A DNA stretch of 64,000 nucleotides from Lumbricus rubellus (Eukaryota > Annelida > Clitellata > Crassiclitellata > Lumbricidae). The position numbers and the translations under genes are program-made. Numbering within the stretch: the stretch's first letter is position 1; every line of letters begins with the position of its first letter. The notes under the pieces are model-generated. The model searched no databases. It had not been told where the DNA came from and saw nothing but the letters and a program-made list of their open reading frames with translations. Shown here piece after piece: positions 27,873 through 38,232 of the stretch. The stretch covers positions 37,367,630 to 37,431,629 of the forward strand of contig OX243814.1 in assembly GCA_945859605.1 (NCBI GenBank), in the 5' to 3' direction.

Positions 27873-29147
27873 CTAGCTGGGATACCCGGCGATGCCCGGG
27901 AATTTTATGTAATTTTATGTAATGGCCGTGAAGCTGTGCCGACGGAATGGAAATAGCAACGGTTTGGGGTTTCACGCCCCACCATGGCCCCTTCACTGGC
28001 TGGACCTGACGGTCCTCTGACTGCTTGCAAAGTTTCATATCAATAGCTGCAAAACTGCCAAAAAATGCCCCACCCTCCCCAAAAAATTTCGCCCCCTAAG
28101 CAACGCCCTGCTCCACCCGGCCCCTGCGGGGCGAGGTGTGTTGGTTGGTGGCGAGGTGGTCCCGGTGACACCCTATTTAGCTGCAACTTTTCAGGTGAAT
28201 AGCTGTGAAACTATGGCGATGGTAAAAGCAATGTGAAAATGGAGTTTTGGCCCCCCCCCCATTCTGGCATTCTCCCTCTGGTGGCAGAGATTCGTCAACT
28301 CGTTTTCTGGGAGGACCTGACGGTCCTCTGTCTAAATGCAAAATTTGACATCAATAGCTGAAAAAATTTCGCCCCCCAAAACATTTCACCCCCTAAACAA
28401 CGCCCTGCCCCGCCCGGCCCCTGCGGGGCGAGCGAGGTGTGTGTTGGTTGGGGGGCAAAGTGGTCCCGGTGGCATCCTATCTAGCTGCAACGTTTCAGGA
28501 GAATAGCTGCGAAACTATGGCGATGGTGTAAAAATAGGGAAAATGGAGTTTTGGGGTCCCCCCATTTTCCCCCTGGTGGTAGAGATTCGTCAACTCGTTT
28601 TTTGGGAGGACCTGACGGCCCTCTGTCTAAATGCAAAATTTGACATCAATAGCTGAAAAATTTGGCCCCCTAAAAATTTCGCCCCCCTAAACAACGCCCG
28701 GCCCCGCCCGGCCCCTGCGGGGCGAGCGAGGTGTGGTTGGGGGCAAGGTGGTCCCGGTGGCATCCTATCTAGCTGCAACGTTTCAGGTGAATAGCTGTGA
28801 AACTATGGCGATGGTGTAAAAAATAGGGAAAATGGAGTTTTGGGGTCCCCCCATTTCCCCCCTGGTGGTAGAGATTCGCCAACTTGTTTTTTGGGAGGAC
28901 CTGACGGTCCTCTGTCTAAATGCAAAATTTGACATCAATAGCTGCCAAAAAAAATTTTTCGCCCCCCCAAAAATTTTCCCCATCTTGGCCCCCATGGTGT
29001 TAGAAATTCGCCAACCCCTACACTTGCTAAGTTTGATAGAGCCCTGTCTAGGTGCAAAGTTTCAGATCAATAGCTGCGAAACTGTGGGCGTGTATTCTGG
29101 ACAAATATACATATATACATACATACATCCTTTCTTATAGATATAGA
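27873..29147 (-). mobile_element. Non-autonomous Helitron inside the integrase gene
   Basis: On the minus strand it begins TCTATATCTATAAG and ends CCCGGGCATCGCCGGGTAT CCCAGCTAG: TC start, CTAG end, and a CCCGG/CCGGG hairpin about 10 nt before the terminus. It lies between host A and T with no target duplication, the Helitron signature. Its removal leaves the pol reading frame continuous. No Rep-helicase is encoded; the interior is a tandem array of about 290-bp units. Confidence 0.92.
28020..29060. repeat. About 290-bp tandem repeats in the Helitron
   Basis: Three to four units, each with TAGAGATTCGYCAACTYGTTTT, GACCTGACGGTCCTCTG, TCAATAGCTG, GCCCGGCCCCTGCGGGGCGAG and AACTATGGCGATGG. G/C runs (GCCCC, GGGGC) alternate with poly-A and poly-T stretches. 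No coding capacity supported. Confidence 0.85.
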
Positions 29148-30633
29148 TATTTGTTTCCAGTAGGACTGACTGGAAGAGGACCGGCTAGATCGATAGACCA
29201 TCTAGCGAACACATCAGAAACTGGTATGGGATGTAAAGGAGCCTTCGTCATTGCTTTTGGACGCTTGCTTTGTTGACAAACGAGACAAGATGAAACGTAT
29301 TTGACACAATCAGCGTAAATACATTTCCAGTAAAACCGTGACCTTAGTGTGAGATATGTTCTTTCTTGGCCAGCATGTGCTAACTGATCATGTGCCGCCT
29401 GCAGCACTTTATCTCTTAAGATCACTGGTACAACTAATTGTTGGATTAAAGGTCTCACTAAACCAATGTCCTTAGCTCTAGGCTGATACAGATGGTAAAG
29501 GACACCATCTACGAGAGAAAACTGATCTGCTATGAGCAAAATCTTTCTAGCAGAAGCATCATCGTCTGGTAAAATATCAGACTCAAGATACTGTAACAAC
29601 GAAGACAATTCCGGACAACTGTGCTGAAGATTTATGATCTCTGAGTCATTAAACAACGCCATGTCAATTAACTGAGAAGGCCTATCTCTATCTACTGACT
29701 CATTGATTTGATTATCAACATCATCTACATTATCATCAATCTGATTAGCATCATGATCTACAGAATCATCCATTTGATTAGCATCATTATCCACAGCTTG
29801 TGTTAAAGGATTAACAACAAAAGACTGGTCTACAGAATCAGAAGTAGGCCTAATGTCTGGAGTGACTAATGACGATTCTTCAGTCACTGGTCTTAGATAT
29901 ATATCATCCCTAAGAAACTCATCATCAGATTCTAACTCAGGAGGATCACCATGATCTATTCTAGACAAAGCATCCGCAGCTAGATTGGTTTTGCCTGGTT
30001 TATGCTCAATTGTAAACTCGTACCCAGACAAAAGTAAAGACCAACGCAAAAGTCTGGACTGAGTACTATTTTTCAAAGAAGTCAGCCAACACAAACTTAG
30101 ATGATCAGTTATGATCTTAAAGGGCCTTCCAGAAATATAATTATGAAAACTCCTAATCGCTTCCAGAAGGCTCAAACATTCAGTTTCTGTCACACTGTAA
30201 TTTTTTTCAGCAGCTCTTAAATTACGGCCAGCAAACTCAATAAGCCTCAAAACTCCTGATTCATCTTCCTGACTAAGTATATAGCCTAAAGCATTTGCCG
30301 AGGCATCAACATGAATGACAAAATCACGATCCATTCTTGCAAAAGCTAAAACCGGAGTCTTAGTCAACTCTTCACGTAACTTTTGAAAAGCTAATTCACA
30401 CGACTGTGTCCACAAATACTTAACTCCTTTTTTTAACAACTCTGTCAACGGAGAAGCTATTTTAGAGAAGTTTTTTACAAACCTCCTATAAAAATTGCAA
30501 AGACCGAGAAATTGACGGAGTTCATGCACAGATTGTGGCTTCGGAAAATCTCTGACTTTCTGGATTTTTTGAGAATCCTCTGAAATTCCTTGATCTGACA
30601 AAATAAATCCTAAAAAACGGACACGTCTTAACC
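29148..30633 (-). CDS. pol: Pol, middle part: RT end, RNase H, integrase zinc domain
   Basis: Starts in the RT connection (FLGLCNFYRRFVKNFS). Then RNase H: VIHVDASANALGYILSQ (first Asp), ETECLSLLEAI (Glu), KIITDHLSL (Asp) and NLAADALSR (Asp). Next comes an acidic spacer with repeated NQIDD. The integrase HHCC zinc finger (HDQLAHAG, CLVCQQSK) and the first core Asp (WSIDLAGP) follow. It is truncated at the Helitron edge. A one-base frame difference separates it from the upstream RT frame at an A7 run (30,642-30,648). Confidence 0.88.
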
Positions 30634-32367
30634 CTATTTGACTTTTTTTGGATGTAACTTGAGACTATGATGGCGAAGTTGATCAAAAACCATTTGCAAA
30701 TGAAACAAGTGATCCTGGAAAGAGCGGGAAAAAATCAAGATGTCGTCCAAGTAACACAAAACATATTTATTCAATTGCTCTTTAAAAACAGCTTGCATTA
30801 ATCTCTGGAAGGTCGCTGGCGCGTTTTTAAGCCCAAACGCTAATCTTTTGAAACAATAAGACCCTGAATGAGTTACAAATCCAGTATAAGGCTTAGATTG
30901 TTCTGATAAATTGATTTGCCAATACCCTGCCTTCATATCCAAAGCGCTATAGAAAAGTGGTTGCTCTGAAGAAAGAAGGTCAAGGACTGTCGGCAAGGAC
31001 GGCAAAGGAAAGACAAAAGTCTCTGAGCATTTGTTCAAAAATCTGAAATCAATGCAAAAACGAGGACAAAGTTCATCCCGTTTAGAAACCAAAATGACCG
31101 GAGACTGCCAAAGACTAAATGATTCTTCTATAATATCATTCTCCAGCATCTCAGAAATCTGCTTGTCAATCTCTTTTCTCGCTTCAGCGGTATGTCTATA
31201 AGCTTTTTGCCTTTTTGGTGGACCTGTCACAATAATATCATGTGACACTAAAGACGTTCCTTTCAAATCTGACAATTTAGTTGAAAAAATATCTCTGTTT
31301 TGATATACCAATTCTTCTAATTGTTCACGATTATCTACTGACAATTCTGATTTGCTCAGATCAATGCCAAGTTCTTGTAAAGTTGACGTGCGTGTAGCGA
31401 CATCTGACGAATGCGGAAGAAGCTTCCGTGAAGATGCAGACGCTGCGTCCGAGTTTTGGACTGAGGCTTCATCAGCGAATTGTATCATAGCAATCGGCAG
31501 ATGGCGTTTGAGTTCAAGTTCGTGGTTAAAAGGATTCAAAATATTTACATGTGTACTTTTGCTACTTGGCCTAACTAAACAGTTACAAACTAAATATTCT
31601 TGATGTGGAGATAATTGTAAGGGTTGAACGATGGAATTCATCCCTACAAATCTGGCTGGCACCTTTGTATTAATTAAACAAGCAGATCTAGGAGGTAGTT
31701 TTATGTTAGTTTTCAAAAACAAAATAGATCCATTGACATCAGTCCTTGTCTGAAGTCCTACTGAGACTAGACCATCATAAAAACAGACAGACTGATTACC
31801 ATAATCTATTTGTGCTCTCATTTCATTTAACATGTCAACACCCATAATAAACGATTGAATTAGTGTTTTTATGACGATAAAAGGAAAGCACACAACAAGA
31901 CCATTTAGATTTAATTCCAAATTAACTTGGCCGAGAATATCTAGATTTTCCTTATTTGCTCCACAAAGCTTGAGTTCACTTATTGGCTCCAGAATTTGCT
32001 TATGTTTTGGCAAACTTCTAAAAGCCTCCAAGCTACAGCACGACCTGGAAGCACCAGTGTCTACCAGACAGAATTTATGCACTCCAAAAACATGAATGGA
32101 TATTTCATTCTCCGAATTGAATTTATGTCTAACAAAAGACGCTCCAGAAGTTTTTTTCAAGGTAGATGGCTTTGTATCTCTAACATCAAGTTCCGTTGTT
32201 GGCTGCAAACGACTGTGTGATTGGTTAAGTGAAGCAGTCTCTGATTTAACAGGTTGCGTGACGTCAGACTGGACGCTCCGATGATTTTGAGTAAACTGTC
32301 TATTCCTGTCAACATTAGATCTCGAAGTATGTCTGCTTTGCTGAAACAGCAGAGCAGACGCGTTGTC
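30634..32367 (-). CDS. pol: Pol, N-terminal part: protease and reverse transcriptase
   Basis: Open immediately after the gag UAG and in the gag frame. Protease: CLVDTGASRSC. RT: ILVSKRDELCPRFCIDFRFL, the SALDMKAGYW box, GLKNAPATFQRLM, and the YLDDILIFSR catalytic box. The frame closes at 30,634-30,636 just after an A7 run, where RT homology continues in the -1 frame. I cannot tell a one-base indel from programmed slippage. Confidence 0.88.
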   Translation of the reverse strand, partial: DNASALLFQQSRHTSRSNVDRNRQFTQNHRSVQSDVTQPVKSETASLNQSHSRLQPTTELDVRDTKPSTLKKTSGASFVRHKFNSENEISIHVFGVHKFCLVDTGASRSCCSLEAFRSLPKHKQILEPISELKLCGANKENLDILGQVNLELNLNGLVVCFPFIVIKTLIQSFIMGVDMLNEMRAQIDYGNQSVCFYDGLVSVGLQTRTDVNGSILFLKTNIKLPPRSACLINTKVPARFVGMNSIVQPLQLSPHQEYLVCNCLVRPSSKSTHVNILNPFNHELELKRHLPIAMIQFADEASVQNSDAASASSRKLLPHSSDVATRTSTLQELGIDLSKSELSVDNREQLEELVYQNRDIFSTKLSDLKGTSLVSHDIIVTGPPKRQKAYRHTAEARKEIDKQISEMLENDIIEESFSLWQSPVILVSKRDELCPRFCIDFRFLNKCSETFVFPLPSLPTVLDLLSSEQPLFYSALDMKAGYWQINLSEQSKPYTGFVTHSGSYCFKRLAFGLKNAPATFQRLMQAVFKEQLNKYVLCYLDDILIFSRSFQDHLFHLQMVFDQLRHHSLKLHPKKVK

Positions 32368-34860
32368 CTATTGTGTCTGATTAAGTCGCGACCTACAGCA
32401 ACGGGTGATGTGATGTAGTTTTGAACAAAAGCCACAAGTGACTCCAAACGCAGGGCAATTGCCATAGACATGAAACGCACCACAATTACTGCATGGTCTT
32501 CTTTCAGTAAAAGCATCATTAGCTTGGGGAGTCGGTAACCGACCATTAAACCTGGTAGTAAACGAAGATGGATTTATAACACGTGGCGTGTTATAAGACC
32601 CACTAAGTGCTGGACGGTAAGACCCGACCCCCGAATCGTTACCCCTCCGTGGAGAACGATATCCATTAAAATTCCCCTGTCGCTGTGATGGATAACCATT
32701 CTGGGATGGATAACCAACTGGTGTGGGATAGCCAGGCGGGCTTCCCGGAAATGATGGCGCGTGCTGATACGGCACCGAATTTCCTGGAGGAAAATAAGGA
32801 CCAGTTGGTGTATAACAGTTAGGCTGTTCCCGAGCTTGATTTATTACAGGAGCATAATTAGCTTCGGGTGCTTTCTGCAGGACCGTTTCCGTCGGTAATT
32901 CAAAGGAAACGTGCCGATCTTTCTTTAACGGCGTTACTGAAGTGGTTTGCATCTTAGAAAGTTCGAGTTTCACATCGGCTAACGCTTTCAAAATTTCCAA
33001 ATTGCCTGCACTATCCCCTTCTGTTGAGACCTCCACTAAGTTGGCAGCTGCTAACAACTCGTCCAAATCTTTAGCGCCTTTTATTAAGACTGCCTGTCTA
33101 ACCTGAGAATTTAACCCATTGAGAGCGATGTTAAAAAGTGAAGTCCTATCGACTTGCAAGCATTCTGCTTTAACTAGCAAAGAAGAAATGAAATCCGCCG
33201 CAGTTTGATTTTTTTCCTGTTTTGAGGTCCATAATTTTGCAATTTCAGCATACGGTTTTTCGTTCAAAGTCCATCGTTTTATGAACTTGTCCGTTACTTC
33301 CTCAAAATTGGTTGATTCAGTGACTGAAATGCTACGATGCCAAGTTCCCGCTAATCCATGCATTAGCAAAGCGAACGTGGACAATTTTGTGCTTTGATCT
33401 GTAATTTCATTGAAATTAAACCACAAAAGCAGTTTTCGTAACCACTCGCGACAATTTTCAACTCCAGTGAATGGAGGTGGACAAAAAAGATGACTCTTGG
33501 TCATATGTGGTCTATGTAAAGATTGAGTGTTGAAAATGGGATTTAAATTCTGCCCTGAAGTTACAGTAGAAATAGGAGGACCAGGTGTAGTAACTGACAC
33601 TGAAGCTGGTATCCCTTGAGAAGAAGGATACTGTGATAAATTAGACTGTGCTGTGTCAGTGACTATTGGTTGTAAATACTCAAAGTGTCGGTCAGTCTGC
33701 TGTCCGAACTGAACATCTACATGATATTCATCAACATCGTCTGGTCGTGGTGGAAATTGCCAATTTCCTTGATTAAAGGGATCCGGAGATCGGCCAGTAA
33801 CAGGAGTAAACATCGGTACATTAGTCTGCGGTGCTGACGGTACCTGGAGCAATGGTGGAGGTAGTCCTGGTGAAAAGTCATGGACAACTGTGGTTTTTAA
33901 TGGTACCACTCTGAGCGAATCTCGACTAAAGTAGGAATTGTCTGAAGAGACCGACTCTTGGTCTGCCGCATGTGGTCTTTTCCTAGAAATGGTCTTATAC
34001 ACAGGATGAATAATGACTGGCGCCTGAATTTCCTGAACTTGGTCTTCAGGTTGATAGAAGAATGATGGATGCACATGGTGGGTCCTAAGATGATGAGTGG
34101 TGGTAATTAAATTGCTTCTATGAACAGATGCGGTTCCTGGCACCGCTGTGAAAGCCTGATCACAATAATCATCCAGGAATGTTCCCAGAACTTGAGAAGA
34201 CTGTTCATTAGTGTTCCTTAGACTCTGTGTATGATCCCTAGCTAACAGCTGAACTGGTTCGTGGGAAACAAGTTGAACTTGTTTAACCTGCGTCGTTGCT
34301 GAGGTCCACAACGATGGTAAGCTATGATGATGACGATGATGAAGCTGATCACCTTGATGAAATGATGGTGAAATACAAAGAGGTGTCGTTGTATGATTAT
34401 CATGCTGCAATGAATGAAGAGAATTATTATCTGAAGAATTCTCAATCGACTTCAATGCGTGCGAGTATTGAGAATTTACAGAAAGTGGAGGATGATAAGT
34501 AAGCTCTGCAAGGAAAGGATTCGAACTCCTATCTGCATCCACATCCACTAACAAATCCTCCTGTATAGCTGGCTGAGATGATAAAGTTGACCGAGATGAG
34601 TTAGCTGAATGAGATGAGTGAGATGGATGAGATGAATGAGATGGTTGAGATGAGTGAGATGGATGAGATGATTGAGGCTCCCCATGCATGGACTCTTGGC
34701 CTTCAAATTGACACTGAGCAGATTGTGCAGTTTCTGCTTGCACAGACTCTGCTCCTTCGTGTTCATTTGAGATTGTCTTGCTCCGGGTTCTTGATGCCGG
34801 TCCAATGGCAATGAAATCAGATGGATTTTGGACAAAAGCAGGTTTATCATTGGACGCCAT
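32368..34860 (-). CDS. gag: Gag polyprotein
   Basis: 830 codons. The N-terminal third is Ser/His/Gln-rich with SQPSHSSHPSH repeats. Residues about 460-640 form a retrotransposon-gag (capsid) domain (CPPPFTGVENCREWL, GTWHRS, ERW/KRW-type FIKRWTLNE). A Tyr/Pro/Gly-rich linker leads to two zinc knuckles of CX2CX3HX4C type (CSNCGAFHVYGNC and CGFCSKLHHITRC). It ends at a UAG (32,368-32,370) beyond which the same frame runs into protease, so Gag-Pol would need readthrough. Confidence 0.9.
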   Translation of the reverse strand: MASNDKPAFVQNPSDFIAIGPASRTRSKTISNEHEGAESVQAETAQSAQCQFEGQESMHGEPQSSHPSHSSQPSHSSHPSHSSHSANSSRSTLSSQPAIQEDLLVDVDADRSSNPFLAELTYHPPLSVNSQYSHALKSIENSSDNNSLHSLQHDNHTTTPLCISPSFHQGDQLHHRHHHSLPSLWTSATTQVKQVQLVSHEPVQLLARDHTQSLRNTNEQSSQVLGTFLDDYCDQAFTAVPGTASVHRSNLITTTHHLRTHHVHPSFFYQPEDQVQEIQAPVIIHPVYKTISRKRPHAADQESVSSDNSYFSRDSLRVVPLKTTVVHDFSPGLPPPLLQVPSAPQTNVPMFTPVTGRSPDPFNQGNWQFPPRPDDVDEYHVDVQFGQQTDRHFEYLQPIVTDTAQSNLSQYPSSQGIPASVSVTTPGPPISTVTSGQNLNPIFNTQSLHRPHMTKSHLFCPPPFTGVENCREWLRKLLLWFNFNEITDQSTKLSTFALLMHGLAGTWHRSISVTESTNFEEVTDKFIKRWTLNEKPYAEIAKLWTSKQEKNQTAADFISSLLVKAECLQVDRTSLFNIALNGLNSQVRQAVLIKGAKDLDELLAAANLVEVSTEGDSAGNLEILKALADVKLELSKMQTTSVTPLKKDRHVSFELPTETVLQKAPEANYAPVINQAREQPNCYTPTGPYFPPGNSVPYQHAPSFPGSPPGYPTPVGYPSQNGYPSQRQGNFNGYRSPRRGNDSGVGSYRPALSGSYNTPRVINPSSFTTRFNGRLPTPQANDAFTERRPCSNCGAFHVYGNCPAFGVTCGFCSKLHHITRCCRSRLNQTQ

Positions 34861-36761
34861 GATTCAATTGAACCTTCCTAATCGCTGTGCTTATCTATAT
34901 AACAATAAATCTTATTGTCTTTTGGCGCTACACAAATGAATAACGAATCTTCTCACCAACACAGACTCAATTCAACTGACTCAAAAGCAATCAGAAAGAA
35001 AATAGGCCTATATGATATAGATTAATGATAAAATCAATCTAAAATGATGCAAACCTTTAAACTTTCTCAATGCAAACTCTACTGACAATAGACTCCTCTC
35101 TCAATGCTTAGAAACAACGAATAGCAACTTGCATAGACAGAAGTAAGGGAAAGATGTTGAATATAATACGAGTCTAAAATGATTCTGAACCCTACAACCA
35201 AACTAGAATCACTAAGACAATAGCAGACACTCAGCTACACATTAACTTGCATCCAAACACAATAGACCTCACCAGCTTACACAAACACAGATGACCACAC
35301 ACAAGGCAAGGAAGTGAGACTAGGCAAATTTCAAATCAGAGCTAAAGACTCAAGTACTAACAAATATAGGTGATAACCTTCTTTATAAAGTTATAAAGCT
35401 CCAATCCAGATCATCAAAGCTCAGAGTATCAACTTATTCACGAGCACTTTCTTATCAGAAGTAAAATGCAATGTAATGTAATTGTTCAAGAAGCTCACAG
35501 CTCCGTGAACAATTAATCCTCAAGTAGACTAGCTTATACACAAGCGCTATATCAACTATAGTCTGCAAAACCCAGACTCCTGAAATATATATCTGTCTCC
35601 GATGCTAGATCCAAATCCGTTTAAAAACCAAGCTCCTAGACAACGTGGTAGAACAGCAAATAGATCTATGCATTTGATGAAATAGAGTAGGCGGAGGCAA
35701 GACTGAGCCCAAGGTCGAAAGGCAATAGAAAAACGAGCAACACTAGTATGCCATCAGATTTAAACTATGCGACTAACAACAATAAGTATGCAATGCCACA
35801 TGTATGATTGTATTGTGCTGTATAGCTCGGCCCGACAAAATTTTACGCAAATCCAACACGCTCACACAACACCAACGTCACACAAATCACTCATTCGGAA
35901 AAATATTCAGATTCAACAGAACATCGTTCACATACATACCCGGCGCTATAGAAAATATCCGATGTATTCAAAGAGACAATATAAAATTTTTGACCTGACC
36001 TGATTTGATTTTATCCAAGTGTTTTTGGTATCCACAGAAGATAGCGACTAACGACAAGGCACGGTAACTCTCTCTCACCGCTAGAGGTCAACGGCGTTAT
36101 GACAGGAACCTGGGCGATGCAGATACGCACGTCGTCGGTCACCAGACGTCGCTAAGAACAGATGGACCGCTGATTGTGAGGTGCGGTCATAAACCACAGA
36201 GACGCCGGCAGCAGCAGAGTGGGCGGTTGATTGTAATCTGACCCTTCCAGGAAGCGGTGCCCGTGGTCGGCGGTTGATGCGGTCTCGGCGGGGAGACGTC
36301 AACACGTTGTAAAACTTGGGCAGCTGTGTTCACCGAAGCGGAGCGATGCCAACCTGGTTGTGTGAACGGTGTTTGAAGTCCGACGATTGCTTGAACTTCA
36401 AAAAGACTCAGAACAGATCCAAAGTTAAAACACGATCGAGGCTTGAAGCCTGCAATCGTATAAAATGAACGCTACTCTTTTAAACAATAGGCGCTTGAAG
36501 TATTAGAAACTCTTGTTATCCTTAATGTCTTAATAAACTCTTCTCGACTTGTTCCGTAAGACCAATTTCAACCATATTTTAAGCAATTGGAAACATCAAA
36601 TTTCAGTCACTTTTATAGTCCGTATTCTGGTGAGACTAAAAATTAAAACTCTTAAATACTTAGCCTAACGATTAAACTTAACTTAAATGACAATGCTCTT
36701 TAGAAGTAGCAAACCTAACATTTAACAGGTGATTTCGAAACCCACGCGTTCTAGCACCATA
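34861..36761 (-). other. Untranslated leader of the gypsy element
   Basis: 1.9 kb between the 5' LTR and the gag ATG. No supported gene. Contains the primer binding site at its LTR end and a GC-richer stretch at 36,060-36,320. Confidence 0.7.
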
Positions 36762-37387
36762 TGTGACAAGGTCTTTATGTGAACCTATAACGATTATTAG
36801 TTAACTGTGTTGTATTAGCTGATGTGACTAGGTAGGTCCAACTCCGGATACAGAGTTGGCTAAGTGGGGAAACTTAACTACCTAGTTGAAGCCTTGATCG
36901 GAAGAACAACTTGAGTCCATTTTTTCGATTTTGAGATATTCACAAAATAAACTTTGTAAGTCTACAAATACTTCATTTATGAAAATATGAAAATAATATT
37001 TGGCACATGTGTTGATATGTGTTGTCTCTGTAACATGTCAAAATAATATTGGCTAACCAGCTAGGTGGCGCCACATAATAAATTTTTTAAACATGCTGCT
37101 TAAGGCATTTTTATGACATTTTTTTCAAATTTGTCAGTGTGCATACAGATAATTCAAGAATTGTTCTAGGATAACTTTGAAGTTGCTTCTTTTCAGTACC
37201 AAAATAAAATAACACATTAAAAATGAATTAAATTTTATAAAGTGAAACATTATTTTAGTGAATTGCCCTTGTGTTGTGTGTCGCTTAATGCTAATATGTT
37301 GATATTTTCGTTGTCATTGTCAGATTCCCGTTTGAAAACAGGATTATTCAGAATCATGATGGTATAGGACAGCTGCTTCAGCGCCAT

Positions 37388-37803
37388 ACATGCATACGTA
37401 CATACATACATACATACATACATACATACATACATACATACATACATACATACATGTATACATGCATGCATGCATGCATACATACATAGGCCTACATACA
37501 TACATACATACATACATACACACACATACATAGGCCTACATGCATGCATGCATGCATACATACATACATACATACATCCATACATACATACATACATACA
37601 TACATACATACATACATACATACATACATACATACATACATACATACATACATACATACATACATACATACATACATACATACATACATACATACATACA
37701 TACATACATACATACATACATACATACATACATACATACATACATACATACATACATACATACATACATACATACATACATACATACATACACACATACA
37801 TAC
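37388..37803. repeat. CATA/TATG tetranucleotide microsatellite
   Basis: About 400 bp of (CATA)n with interruptions (TGCA runs, TAGGCCTA, CACA). A period of four keeps all six frames open, so every long frame here is an artefact. Confidence 0.97.
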
Positions 37804-37975
37804 AAGTTGTCATACTTTGCCTTCTTCAGGGGGATAAGTGCTTTATAGACGGATGGGGAATGTTGCTCTGTAGGAGGAGCATCATGGATTGTGCAACTTT
37901 CCTCCTTCCTTCTTATTGTCTTCTCCAGAACTTCCAAGCACCATTGAAGTTCGCATGTAGATAAACTGCACTGTA

Positions 37976-38232
37976 CAAGGGTGGATCCAGGGGGGGCCAA
38001 TCCGGCCATGGCCCCCCATTTAGAAATGTCCATGTATCGTGGCCCCCCATTTGGTTTCAGTGGCCGCTGAAATGGTATGATTTACTCCAAAATTTTGGCG
38101 GACGACTAAAACAAAAATTAAAAAAAGGTCATCAACTTTTTTGGCGGATGCGATTTTTTGTTTCCCACAGCCAAGGTGTCAAGAAATTTGTGCCGCCCCC
38201 CCCCCCGTCCAAACTTTCTGTATCCGCCCTTG
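37976..38232. mobile_element. hAT-type MITE with CAAGGGYGGAT termini, nested
   Basis: Inverted ends CAAGGGTGGATCCAGG and CAAGGGCGGATACAG. Flanks GCACTGTA / ACACTGTA (7 of 8). Same family as 19,777-20,049. Confidence 0.88.

Noticed and set aside
28590..29140. Short frames in the Helitron repeats
   Set aside because: Arise from tandem GC-rich repeats; no domain or start context.
32157..32546. 129-aa frame spanning the gag-pol junction
   Set aside because: Different frame from gag and pol; those two are continuous with each other except for the UAG and carry the recognisable domains.
34548..34850. 100-aa Leu/His-repeat frame
   Set aside because: Alternate-frame shadow of the Ser/His-rich gag N-terminus.
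37250..38033. Several 100-187 aa Tyr/Ile/His or Met/Tyr/Val repeat frames
   Set aside because: Translation of the (CATA)n microsatellite inside a DNA element; no start context or conserved flanks.
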